NCBI GenBank assembly: GCA_017504165.1 | Contig: JAFVRR010000016.1 | Span: 1 to 54,319, forward strand | Origin: Clostridia bacterium | GTDB lineage: Bacteria > Bacillota > Clostridia > Christensenellales > Borkfalkiaceae | Reading direction: 5' to 3' | Length of the DNA stretch: 54,319 bases | Part shown: positions 17,263 through 24,648 of the stretch, piece after piece | Numbering within the stretch: position 1 is the first letter of the stretch | How the letters are laid out: every line of letters starts with the position of its first letter | The notes under the pieces: generated by a model | Told to the model about the DNA's origin: nothing | What the model saw: the letters and a program-made list of their open reading frames with translations, nothing else | The model's database searches: none | Made by a program: the position numbers and the translations under genes

Positions 17263-17851
17263 AAATTACGACAAAATTCAAAACCAAATATTAAGCGAAC
17301 AAAAAGGGGATGCAAAACTATTAATTCACAGTTGTTGCGCCCCTTGTTCTTCATATTGTTTAGAAAAGGTTTCGCCTTATTTTAAGGTGGACGTTTTTTA
17401 CTATAACCCCAATATAACTAGTGAAGAAGAGTATAATAAAAGACTAGTTGAAGAGATAAATTTCGTTAAAAAGGTCTACGGCAATCAAATTAGCGTAATT
17501 AGCGGTAATTATAACCCCAAAGAGTTTTTGCAGGCTGTAAAAGGGTTAGAAAATGAAATTGAGGGTGGTAAAAGATGTAAAATTTGCTATCTTCTTCGCC
17601 TTGAAGAAACGGCTAAAATGGCAAAAGAGTTAGGTTACGATTATTTCACTACGACACTTTCAGTTAGCCCTTATAAAAATGCAACTTGGCTTAACGAAAT
17701 AGGCGAAGAATTGTCTATTAAGTATGGTGTTAAATACTTATATGCAGACTTTAAAAAGAGTGGCGGATATTTAAAAAGTATAGAACTATCTAAAGAGCAC
17801 GGGCTTTACCGCCAAGACTATTGCGGTTGCGAATTCTCAATAAGAAAATAG
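17252..17851 (+). CDS. queH: Epoxyqueuosine reductase QueH
   Basis: This 199-residue protein belongs to the QueH (DUF208) family, which reduces epoxyqueuosine in tRNA to queuosine as the non-orthologous replacement of QueG. The conserved cysteines are CC28-29 and Cys32 (CCAPCSSY), the pair in KRCKICYLLRLEETA, and DYCGCEFS at the C-terminus. These hold the Fe-S cluster and metal. The start overlaps the TrpR-family gene, so both are co-translated. Confidence 0.95.
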   Translation: MNVKNYDKIQNQILSEQKGDAKLLIHSCCAPCSSYCLEKVSPYFKVDVFYYNPNITSEEEYNKRLVEEINFVKKVYGNQISVISGNYNPKEFLQAVKGLENEIEGGKRCKICYLLRLEETAKMAKELGYDYFTTTLSVSPYKNATWLNEIGEELSIKYGVKYLYADFKKSGGYLKSIELSKEHGLYRQDYCGCEFSIRK

Positions 17852-17852
17852 A

Positions 17853-17887
17853 AAAACGCTTTCAAATCAAGAAAGCGTTTTGTTTTT
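17853..17887. terminator. Terminator between convergent queH and the Rho-N-like gene
   Basis: An 11-bp perfect stem (aaaacgctttc / gaaagcgtttt, 7-nt loop) is followed by gttttt on the plus strand. The A-rich left side makes it usable in the other direction too. Confidence 0.88.
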
Positions 17888-18272
17888 AATTAATCGTTAA
17901 TATTTCTATTATTTTATTAATATTATCTATTAAATCGTTAAGTTTTATTATTAATTCTTCATTTTGTTTTTTGTAGTATTGAAGTTCTATTAAATCTTTA
18001 TTAAGCGTAATTTCTTTTTTGGTGAATTGTTTAGTGAAATTTTCAAATATTTGATTTGTGGTAGATTGTTTTGACGGGCGACCTTTAGTTGTAAAATGTG
18101 GTTCAAGTTTACCTTCTAGTATAAGTTTAATTTCTTCTACTATTTGTTTATTTGGTTTTGTGGTTGGCCGTTTTACGCCTATACTACGCCCCAAATCGCG
18201 TAGAGTGTGTGTAGGAAGTTTTTCTAATTCTTCAACGTTGACGGAGTTAAGTTGTTCTTTTAGTTTGTCCAT
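17886..18272 (-). CDS. Small protein with Rho-N/SAP-like domain and GRPSK motif
   Basis: This 128-residue protein is MDKLKEQ... when started at the ATG at 18272, which has AGGAG at the right distance (plus 18280-18284). A longer in-frame GTG start at 18356 would run through the leader hairpins and has no ribosome binding site. Residues 13-55 (VEELEKLPTHTLRDLGRSIGVKRPTTKPNKQIVEEIKLILEGKLEP) resemble the Rho-terminator N-terminal/SAP-like helix pair. KGRPSK looks like an AT-hook-type basic patch. The C-terminal 60 residues form a likely coiled coil. Nucleic-acid binding is inferred. Its structured leader is described separately. Confidence 0.65.
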   Translation of the reverse strand: MDKLKEQLNSVNVEELEKLPTHTLRDLGRSIGVKRPTTKPNKQIVEEIKLILEGKLEPHFTTKGRPSKQSTTNQIFENFTKQFTKKEITLNKDLIELQYYKKQNEELIIKLNDLIDNINKIIEILTIN

Positions 18273-18276
18273 AGTG

Positions 18277-18437
18277 ATTCTCCTAAAATAAAAAAGTGCG
18301 CTAGACAAAACCAGCGCACGAAAAACGCGGTTTTGTTCTGTTGCTACACAGTTCACACAAACTAGGGTATGAAAAAAACAACCTACGCTTTTACCAAACG
18401 TATGCCCTAGTTTATAAAATATTATACTGTGTAGCAG
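18277..18437 (-). promoter_or_regulatory. Riboswitch-like attenuator leader of the Rho-N-like gene
   Basis: Read on the minus strand, the leader begins at its closing helix P1 (TGCTACACAG, plus 18427-18436, pairing with CTGTGTAGCA, plus 18342-18351). P1 encloses P2 (plus 18402-18413 with 18359-18370) and a small inner stem tacg/cgta. After this domain come two competing hairpins. The antiterminator pairs ACAAAACCGCG (plus 18326-18336) with CGCTGGTTTTGT (plus 18305-18316). The terminator pairs GTGCGCT with AGCGCAC (plus 18313-18319 and 18296-18302) and has a TTTTTTATTTT run directly before the AGGAG. The two use the same bases and cannot coexist. The ligand is unknown; I recognise no known class. 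Confidence 0.75.
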
Positions 18438-18441
18438 GGTT

Positions 18442-18470
18442 ATTATATCACTTTTGAATTAAAATATCAA
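18442..18470 (-). promoter_or_regulatory. Sigma-A promoter of the Rho-N-like gene
   Basis: On the minus strand TTGATA (plus 18465-18470), a 17-nt spacer and TATAAT (plus 18442-18447). The predicted start is exactly at the first base pairs of the leader helix P1. Confidence 0.85.
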
Positions 18471-18519
18471 TAAATTAGTTAAAAAAGCGGGGATATTACA
18501 ATAAAAAGGTTAAAAACAA

Positions 18520-18548
18520 TTGAAAAAATTTAATAAATGTGCTAAAAT
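18520..18548 (+). promoter_or_regulatory. Promoter of the 279-residue hypothetical gene
   Basis: TTGAAA (18520-18525), a 17-nt spacer and TAAAAT (18543-18548), 25 nt before the ATG. Confidence 0.65.
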
Positions 18549-18572
18549 ACCTATAAATTAGAATGGTGATCT

Positions 18573-19412
18573 ATGAACTGTATTGATAAAATGTACAAAG
18601 AAATCGAAGAGATTTTAAAAAAAGAAAAGGCGGAATACGAACATTTAAGAATGCCTATTAAAGAAATCAAGCATGATTTTACCGCTTTTGATAACGAAGT
18701 TGAAGAAAGTAAAATTGAAGTTGATTATTTATCTAACGTAACTTGCGATGAAAGTATTGCGCAAAAGAAATACTTTAACGAAGAAAAGGCGGTTAAGTTT
18801 ATAGAGTTCATATTTAAAAAATACGCGGTAACCGTAACTTGTGAAAACGGTGAAGATAAATTCGCTAGCGAAGTTTTATCTAAAATTTCCACAAGCGATG
18901 ATTTAATAGAAAAATTACGTGATCTTGAAAACGAGTTTGTTAATAATTTTTACGAAACGAATGAAGTAAAAGCCTATTTTGAAAATCCGTACAATGCTTT
19001 ATTTAAAGATGAAAAGGGTTATTACGCAGTTATTTTAAACGGCAAGTTTAGTGACGTTAAGCGTCCGCAAAGTTTTATTGCAAACCAAGTTAAAAAACTT
19101 GTTAAAGAAAGTTTAGACGAGTACGTTTCCGACTATGCTCATCACTTTAAAGGGGAAAAGGAAGTAAATTCCATTCTCAACAGCGTAAAGGCGGAAATAA
19201 ATAAGTCTAATCAAACTGGTCACGAAGAACTTGAAAAAGTTTTAGAAGATGCCTTTTATGCTCACCTTTCTAAAAAGGGTGTTAAAAGGGAAGAATTTGA
19301 TAGTTATCTTTTAAATAAAGGCTTAAAGTTAACTAGACAAGGTAACAATTATTTTAGGAAAAAGGCGTACGAAAAGTATGCTGAATATAAAAAAATAGAA
19401 TTCCGATACTGA
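18573..19412 (+). CDS. Hypothetical charged helical protein
   Basis: This 279-residue protein is not recognised. It has no signal peptide or membrane segment. It is rich in Lys and Glu and appears mostly helical, with one mixed segment around residues 140-165 (NPYNALFKDEKGYYAVILNGKFSDVKRPQ). The C-terminus EFDSYLLNKGLKLTRQGNNYFRKKAYEKYAEYKK is basic and could bind nucleic acid, which is only a guess. GGTGAT serves as ribosome binding site. The gene is followed after 42 nt by the CNNM-type transporter gene and may be co-transcribed with it. Confidence 0.7.
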   Translation: MNCIDKMYKEIEEILKKEKAEYEHLRMPIKEIKHDFTAFDNEVEESKIEVDYLSNVTCDESIAQKKYFNEEKAVKFIEFIFKKYAVTVTCENGEDKFASEVLSKISTSDDLIEKLRDLENEFVNNFYETNEVKAYFENPYNALFKDEKGYYAVILNGKFSDVKRPQSFIANQVKKLVKESLDEYVSDYAHHFKGEKEVNSILNSVKAEINKSNQTGHEELEKVLEDAFYAHLSKKGVKREEFDSYLLNKGLKLTRQGNNYFRKKAYEKYAEYKKIEFRY

Positions 19413-19454
19413 TTTTTCAGAATATAACCGGAATACAAAGGAGTAAATTTTAAA

Positions 19455-20726
19455 ATGCCAGAAGGCGTCCCGCAGCTAATAGTTGCAATCGTAGTTTTAA
19501 TTATTTTGTCAGGTTTCTTTTCTGGAACTGAAACGGCTTACACTAGCCTTAACGTTATTAAGGTTAAAAGTTTAGCGCAAAAAGAACCTAAGTACGAAAA
19601 AGTTTTATCGCTTTACGATAAGTACGATAAACTTATTTCAACTATTTTAGTTGGAAACAACATCGTAAATATTTTAGCATCGTCGTTATCAATGCTAGTA
19701 TTTGCAAAACTATTATTTAATAGTCCAGAATCGGTCATTTCAGCAGTTTCAACCGCAGCAATCACCGTAGCAGTTTTAATTTTTGGTGAAATAACGCCGA
19801 AATTTATAGCGAAAACGTATCCTGAAAAAATTGCATCGGCTTTTTATCCGGGCATAATCTTTTTCTATTACGTGTTAATGCCTATTAACTTCGTGTTTAG
19901 TGGATTTAAGTGGCTTATCGGTAAAATGTTTAGGCTTGAGGCCGACGATACTATTACAGACGACGAACTTATAACTATTGTCAACGAAGCGGAGGAAGAC
20001 GGCACTCTTAAAGAAGAAGAGTCTAACCTTATTAAAAGCGCGATTGAGTTTGACGATTTAGAAGTTAAAGACATTTTACTTCCACGTATAAACATTATAG
20101 CAGTTCCCGTTGACGCGGACAAAAACGACATTAAAAAAGTTTTCGAGAAAGAGCGTTATTCAAGACTTCCCGTGTATAACGAAAATATTGATAGCGTTAT
20201 CGGTTTTATTCATGAAAAAGACTTTTATAGAAGTTACCATAAAAAGGAATTTAATATAAAAGAGATAATGCAAGACGTGGTTTTCGTTGTAGAACACACT
20301 AAAATCTCCGTACTTTTAAAGAAATTGCAGTCTAAAAAGGTGCATATGGCAATTGTTTTAGATGAGTACGGCGGAACTTTAGGGCTTGTTACCGTTGAAG
20401 ATATTATCGAAGAACTCGTCGGCGAAATTTATGACGAGCACGACGAGGAAATCGTTGAAATTAAAGAAAATTCCGACGGTAGTTATACGGTAAACGGCGC
20501 GACGGAAATTGATAATTTTTTTGAATTCTTTGAACTTATTGAAGATGAAGAAGAATTCGACGCTAATTCCGTTAGCGGTTGGGCTACCGAGTTTTTAGGT
20601 GAAATTCCACTTACGGGTAGAACTTTTGAATACAAAAACTTATTCGTTAAAGTCACTAAAACTACAAGGAAAAAGGTTTTAGAAATTAACGTTAAAAAGA
20701 TCGAAGAAAAAGAAGATGAAGAATGA
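19455..20726 (+). CDS. CNNM/CorC-type membrane protein with CBS pair (hemolysin C family)
   Basis: This 423-residue protein has a DUF21/CNNM transmembrane domain (about residues 5-180, starting IVAIVVLIILSGFFSGTETAYTSLN). A CBS pair follows (about 205-330; DILLPRINIIAVPVDAD, ALVLDEYGG-type AIVLDEYGGTLGLVTVEDIIEELVGEIYDE). The C-terminal CorC_HlyC domain is about residues 340-415. Homologs are implicated in Mg2+ efflux or sensing and not in true haemolysis. A strong terminator follows. Confidence 0.92.
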   Translation: MPEGVPQLIVAIVVLIILSGFFSGTETAYTSLNVIKVKSLAQKEPKYEKVLSLYDKYDKLISTILVGNNIVNILASSLSMLVFAKLLFNSPESVISAVSTAAITVAVLIFGEITPKFIAKTYPEKIASAFYPGIIFFYYVLMPINFVFSGFKWLIGKMFRLEADDTITDDELITIVNEAEEDGTLKEEESNLIKSAIEFDDLEVKDILLPRINIIAVPVDADKNDIKKVFEKERYSRLPVYNENIDSVIGFIHEKDFYRSYHKKEFNIKEIMQDVVFVVEHTKISVLLKKLQSKKVHMAIVLDEYGGTLGLVTVEDIIEELVGEIYDEHDEEIVEIKENSDGSYTVNGATEIDNFFEFFELIEDEEEFDANSVSGWATEFLGEIPLTGRTFEYKNLFVKVTKTTRKKVLEINVKKIEEKEDEE

Positions 20727-20727
20727 T

Positions 20728-20755
20728 AAAAAGACCACGATTTCGTGGTCTTTTT
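20728..20755 (+). terminator. Terminator of the CNNM-type gene
   Basis: A 13-bp stem (aaaaagaccacga / tcgtggtcttttt) with a 2-nt loop and T-run. Confidence 0.93.
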
Positions 20756-20782
20756 TAACGCCTCTTTATTATATAATATATT

Positions 20783-20929
20783 ATGTATATAATTGATATA
20801 TTGATAGGGGTGATAGTTATCGTTTTAATAGTATTAGCGGGAATAAAAACGGCAAAAAGCAAAAATTGTAACGATTGCGGTAACTACTATTGTCCGTTAA
20901 AAAAAGGTAAAAAGAAAGATGTTAAATAA
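20783..20929 (+). CDS. Small single-span membrane protein with Cys-rich tail (FeoB-associated-like)
   Basis: This short frame encodes 48 residues. One hydrophobic helix (about residues 3-21, IIDILIGVIVIVLIVLAGI) is followed by a basic linker and CNDCGNYYCPLKKGKKK. That is the plan of the FeoB-associated Cys-rich membrane proteins of Firmicutes. No feoB is adjacent. A TATAAT lies only 5 nt before the ATG and there is no clear ribosome binding site, so a leaderless start is possible. The coding call rests on the intact frame and the motif. Confidence 0.6.
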   Translation: MYIIDILIGVIVIVLIVLAGIKTAKSKNCNDCGNYYCPLKKGKKKDVK

Positions 20930-20941
20930 ACTTTAAATCGT

Positions 20942-20970
20942 TTGACTTATAAAAAAGAAAGGAATATAAT
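20942..20970 (+). promoter_or_regulatory. Sigma-A promoter of the MFS gene
   Basis: TTGACT (20942-20947), a 17-nt spacer and TATAAT (20965-20970). Confidence 0.85.
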
Positions 20971-21008
20971 AAACTTTGTTGTGAATTTTTTTCTTTAAGG
21001 AGAAACTA

Positions 21009-22244
21009 ATGAAGAATTTATCAAATAAGTGGACTAGGGCGGCAATACCTGCGCTTTTACTTCACTCTAGTATTGGTACAGTGTATTGTTGGTCGCTTTT
21101 TAGTGGTGAAATTGCTACTGCTACGGGTATTGACAGTTTTACTTTAGGTTGGGCGTTCTCGCTTGCAATTTTCTTTTTGGGTATGTCCGCTGCATTTTTA
21201 GGCGACTTCGTTGAAAAAGATATTCATAAAGCAAGTTTACTTGCATCAATTTGCTTTGCGGTAGGCGTTGTTGGTACGGCGTTTGCAGTTAGAATTAAAT
21301 CGGCTTTTCTTATCATTTTATTCTACGGCGTTATTATGGGTATCGGTTTAGGCCTTGGCTATCTTTCACCTGTTAAAACTTTAATGCTTTGGTTTAAAGA
21401 TAAAAAAGGTTTAGCAACGGGTCTTGCAGTTGCGGGCTTTGGCGCTGCTAAAATGATTTTCTCGCCTGTTATTGAATTTTTTAACGGTAAATTTGGCGTT
21501 GAAATTGCTTTATATATTTTAGCGTGTGTTTGGTTCGTAATGATGTTTACCGGCCACTTACTTCTCAAAAAGCCTGAAGGTTGGGTGGAATCTCACGAAA
21601 AGTTCGATATTAAAAAGTTCTTTAGTAGATTTAAAATTTTTGCAGACGTTAAGTTTATCGGTTTATGGCTCGTATTCTATATCAACATTACTTGTGGCTT
21701 AGCCCTTATCTCTCACGAAAAACAAATTTACGGCGTTATCGGCCTTTACGCAATGGCAGGTCTTTTATCTACGTTAACAGGTCTTTTAAACGCGGGTGGT
21801 AGACTTGCATACTCTGCAATTGGCGACCATTTTAAAGATAGAAATACAATCTATAAAATTATTTTAATAAGTGAACTCGTTATGACTGCCGTTGCAGTAT
21901 TTACGGGCGCTATTACTAACTCTGTAGCATTTATTTGTATTGCTTTATTATTCGTTGTAAACGCAGGCTACGGCGGTGGTTTTAGTAACTTACCAACCTT
22001 ACTTTCAGACATTTACGGCATGGGGAATATTTCTTCACTTCACGGTATAGCCCTTTCCGCTTGGGCGTTTGCAGGCTTAACTGGTAACCAAATTGCCGAA
22101 GTTATTATTAACGCTAGCCCATCGCATCAAGTAGGCTATCAAAACGTATTATACTTTACAATCGCGCTATACGCTATTGCTACGCTTGTAGACTTCTTCC
22201 TTGTAAAGAGCAAAAAAGAAAAAGCGTCTTCAATTGAAGGTTAA
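21009..22244 (+). CDS. OFA-type MFS transporter (oxalate/formate antiporter family)
   Basis: This 411-residue protein has about 12 hydrophobic segments. It starts KWTRAAIPALLLHSSIGTVYCWSLFSGEI, the N-terminal pattern of the OFA family, and has the typical GIGLGLGYLSPVKTLMLWFKDKKGLATGLAVAGFGAAKMIFSPV stretch between helices 4 and 6. The family carries small mono- and dicarboxylates such as oxalate, formate or pyruvate. The substrate here is unknown. It is monocistronic, between its own promoter and terminator. Confidence 0.88.
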   Translation: MKNLSNKWTRAAIPALLLHSSIGTVYCWSLFSGEIATATGIDSFTLGWAFSLAIFFLGMSAAFLGDFVEKDIHKASLLASICFAVGVVGTAFAVRIKSAFLIILFYGVIMGIGLGLGYLSPVKTLMLWFKDKKGLATGLAVAGFGAAKMIFSPVIEFFNGKFGVEIALYILACVWFVMMFTGHLLLKKPEGWVESHEKFDIKKFFSRFKIFADVKFIGLWLVFYINITCGLALISHEKQIYGVIGLYAMAGLLSTLTGLLNAGGRLAYSAIGDHFKDRNTIYKIILISELVMTAVAVFTGAITNSVAFICIALLFVVNAGYGGGFSNLPTLLSDIYGMGNISSLHGIALSAWAFAGLTGNQIAEVIINASPSHQVGYQNVLYFTIALYAIATLVDFFLVKSKKEKASSIEG

Positions 22245-22252
22245 TAAATATT

Positions 22253-22278
22253 AAAAAAATCCCGCTTGGGATTTTTTT
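22253..22278 (+). terminator. Terminator of the MFS gene
   Basis: An 11-bp stem aaaaaaatccc / gggattttttt with loop gctt. Confidence 0.92.
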
Positions 22279-22321
22279 ATTTTGTGTTGTTAATATAATA
22301 AAATTGTGGTAAAATAAATAT

Positions 22322-22783
22322 ATGGAAAGTAAAAGAGTAAAAGATTCGTTAACTGAACAAGTTCATATTTTAACGCAAGGCAATTTAAACGGCTATAAAA
22401 GATTATTCGGCGGTAAACTTATGAGTTGGATGGACGTCGTTGCAGCGGTGGTTGCTAGGCGTCACTCTAATAAAAACGTAACGACTGCGGTTGTAGATAT
22501 GCTTGAATTTAAAGCGCCAGCATATGCTAACGACGTTATTTGTATTATCGGCAAAATAACCTACGTTGGCAATACTTCAATGGAAGTAAAAGTAGACGTT
22601 TACGTTGAAGAGTTAAATCACGAAAGAAGGCTTATAAACACGGCGTATATAGTTATGGTCGCTATTGACGAGAATGAGAAACCGACGAAAGTCCCAGGTT
22701 TAATCCTAGAAACGGAAGAAGAAAGGGAAGAATACGAAAGGGCAAAGATTAGAAACGCTAGAAGAAAGGAGTATAACAAATGA
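22322..22783 (+). CDS. Acyl-CoA thioesterase (hotdog fold, YciA/BACH type)
   Basis: This 153-residue protein has a single hotdog domain with the pattern HILTQGNLNGYKRLFGGKLMSWMDVVAAVVARRHSNKNVTTAVVDMLEFKAPA. The catalytic Asp is in the WMD helix segment. It hydrolyses acyl-CoA thioesters. The C-terminus is highly charged (EETEEEREEYERAKIRNARRKEYNK). It overlaps the following lipoprotein-protease gene by 4 nt, so the two are translationally coupled, although no functional link is obvious. Confidence 0.9.
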   Translation: MESKRVKDSLTEQVHILTQGNLNGYKRLFGGKLMSWMDVVAAVVARRHSNKNVTTAVVDMLEFKAPAYANDVICIIGKITYVGNTSMEVKVDVYVEELNHERRLINTAYIVMVAIDENEKPTKVPGLILETEEEREEYERAKIRNARRKEYNK

Positions 22784-23526
22784 AAGCGTATATTAAAAAA
22801 ACCCTAACTCTTTTTGCGGTTATTATCGCTTTATTTTGTTCTGCGTGTACTGTAAATTTTAATAATTTAGATACCGACCAAACTAAAATTATTAACGGGG
22901 TGGCGGAAAAGGGTGTTTTAACCGCTAACGTAACGATATTTGCCTATTCTATAACGGGTAGAACAATTGCTCAAGGTAGCGGTGTTATTTATAAAGGGAA
23001 CGGCTTAAGTTATTACGCGCTAACGAATAATCACGTAGTATACGAAGGTTTTTCTTATAGCGTAATGGATGCGTACGGCGAAATTTGGAATGCAAAACTA
23101 GAAGGTTACGATGCTAGTTACGATTTAGCGGTCGTAAGTTTTAGACCGCAAACGGAAAAGGAATATTACGTTCCTAAAATTAACGAAACCGATCCAAGCG
23201 TTGGCGACGTTGTTATAAGTATAGGCAATCCGCAAGGGGTTATGAACGCCATAACGTTCGGTACGGTTTCAAAATATCTTGCCATTGAAGCGCTTGATAA
23301 AGATTCTATGCTAGACGATGAAGGCTCTAACGTAGAGTTTGAAGTTATTAAACATAACGCGCCGATAGACAGTGGATCTTCGGGCGGGGCGCTACTTGAC
23401 CAAAACTATAATATTTGCGGTATAAATTTTGCGTCGGGAAGAGGCGAAAATAGTCAATTTATTTCAGGCTATGCCGTTCAACCGACTAAAATTTTAGAAT
23501 TTTTAACCGCTAAAGGCTTAATCTAA
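22780..23526 (+). CDS. Trypsin-like serine protease, probable lipoprotein (HtrA-like without PDZ)
   Basis: This 248-residue protein has a signal peptide ending in LFCSAC, a lipobox-like site with a non-standard -3 residue. The S1C catalytic triad is visible: His in NNHVVYE, Asp in SYDLAVVSF and Ser in IDSGSSGGALL. The usual HtrA features GSGVIY and the IGNPQG loop are present, but the chain ends directly after the protease domain, so there is no PDZ. It likely acts on the outer face of the membrane. Confidence 0.88.
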   Translation: MKAYIKKTLTLFAVIIALFCSACTVNFNNLDTDQTKIINGVAEKGVLTANVTIFAYSITGRTIAQGSGVIYKGNGLSYYALTNNHVVYEGFSYSVMDAYGEIWNAKLEGYDASYDLAVVSFRPQTEKEYYVPKINETDPSVGDVVISIGNPQGVMNAITFGTVSKYLAIEALDKDSMLDDEGSNVEFEVIKHNAPIDSGSSGGALLDQNYNICGINFASGRGENSQFISGYAVQPTKILEFLTAKGLI

Positions 23527-23529
23527 ATT

Positions 23530-23561
23530 AAAAACGCTTTTCCAAACGGAAAAGCGTTTTT
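23530..23561. terminator. Bidirectional terminator between the protease and LysR genes
   Basis: A 14-bp perfect stem (aaaaacgcttttcc / ggaaaagcgttttt) with loop aaac. A-rich and T-rich flanks serve both strands, and the two genes converge here. Confidence 0.93.
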
Positions 23562-24449
23562 CTATATAGAATTGTCGCAGTTTTCTTTAACCCATTTTAA
23601 AACGTACTCGGCAAATTGAATAGTTAGCGGAGTTGCCGTCTTTTCGTAAGGCACTGCAAGGGCAATCGTTCTAAACGACGGCGGATTGGTTTCTAAAACT
23701 TTAACTTTATCGCTCCTACCTTTTAAAATTAGTTCGGGCGCTAAGCAAATACCTAAATTATTCTCTACCATAGAAATCATGGCGTAGTCGTCGTTGGTAC
23801 GGTAGGCTATTTTAGGGATAATTCCCGCCCTTTTAAACACCGTGCGCGAATCGAAGTCCGTTTCTTCGGGAAGGGAAATAACAGGCTCTTTAGAAAACTC
23901 TTCAACGGAAATTTCACTAAGTTTAGAAAGATGATGATTTTTTGGCAGTACCGCCAAAATTCTATCTTTAACGAGCGGATAGCATTTTAAGTTGCTATGC
24001 GATGGCAAAGTTATAAACCCAACGTCGCAAATACCGTCTTCAAGCGCTTTAGAAATATCGTCGTAGTTGCCGTTAATAAGCCCGAATTCTACTTCGGGAT
24101 GGGCGTTTTTAAACTTGCTCATAATACTAGGTAACCAGTTAACTGCAACGGAAGAAAAAGCGCCTATCGTAACTCTATTAGTGTTTTCGCCCCTTATTTT
24201 AAGGGCCAGCGATTTAACCTTTTTGTCGCCGTCAACTATGTCTTTAACCGTTTGATAAAGCCTTGAGCCTTCTTCCGTTAAAATAGTTCCCGCCTTACTT
24301 CTTTTCATTACCGAAAAACCTAATTCTTCTTCTAAATTAAGTATTAATCTAGTTACGGCAGATTGAGTAGACTCAAGTTCTTCCGCAGCTTTTGATATGC
24401 TACCTTTTTCTATTGATAAAATAAATGCTTGGTATTCTTTTAACGTCAT
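23562..24449 (-). CDS. LysR-family transcriptional regulator
   Basis: This 295-residue regulator starts MTLKEYQAFILSIEKGSISKAAEELESTQSAVTRLILNLEEELGFSVMKRSKAGTILTEEG, a clear LysR winged helix. It is followed by a type 2 periplasmic-binding-like effector domain. The ATG at 24449 with AGGATAGGA upstream is preferred to a start 12 codons earlier. It is divergent from the sodium:solute symporter gene, which it probably regulates. A palindrome AGTATG-N9-CATACT lies next to its own -10 box. Confidence 0.92.
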   Translation of the reverse strand: MTLKEYQAFILSIEKGSISKAAEELESTQSAVTRLILNLEEELGFSVMKRSKAGTILTEEGSRLYQTVKDIVDGDKKVKSLALKIRGENTNRVTIGAFSSVAVNWLPSIMSKFKNAHPEVEFGLINGNYDDISKALEDGICDVGFITLPSHSNLKCYPLVKDRILAVLPKNHHLSKLSEISVEEFSKEPVISLPEETDFDSRTVFKRAGIIPKIAYRTNDDYAMISMVENNLGICLAPELILKGRSDKVKVLETNPPSFRTIALAVPYEKTATPLTIQFAEYVLKWVKENCDNSI

Positions 24450-24467
24450 ATTCCTATCCTTAAATTT

Positions 24468-24517
24468 AGTATGATTTATTTGCATACTATTTTATCATAT
24501 ATTAAAAAATATTGCAA
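24468..24517 (-). promoter_or_regulatory. LysR gene promoter with adjoining palindromic operator
   Basis: On the minus strand TTGCAA (plus 24512-24517), a 17-nt spacer and TAAAAT (plus 24489-24494). The inverted repeat AGTATG-N9-CATACT (24468-24488) abuts the -10, which suits LysR autorepression. A related half-site agtatga occurs at 24614-24620 after the divergent promoter. Confidence 0.7.
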
Positions 24518-24555
24518 GTATTTTAATAAAATATTTAAAAATAGGGTAAAAATAG

Positions 24556-24584
24556 TTGCAATTTATGAAAAAAAGGAATATAAT
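24556..24584 (+). promoter_or_regulatory. Sigma-A promoter of the PutP-like symporter
   Basis: TTGCAA (24556-24561), a 17-nt spacer and TATAAT (24579-24584). The leader of about 60 nt ends with AAGGAGAGGG before the ATG. Confidence 0.85.
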
Positions 24585-24648
24585 GCTAACATAAATAAAA
24601 TTTAGCACGATAAAGTATGATTTTTTTTCATATAAAAAGGAGAGGGTT

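Noticed and set aside
18273..18356. N-terminal extension of the Rho-N-like protein from a GTG at 18356
   Set aside because: It would be coded by the terminator and antiterminator hairpins, has no ribosome binding site, and the ATG at 18272 has a good AGGAG.
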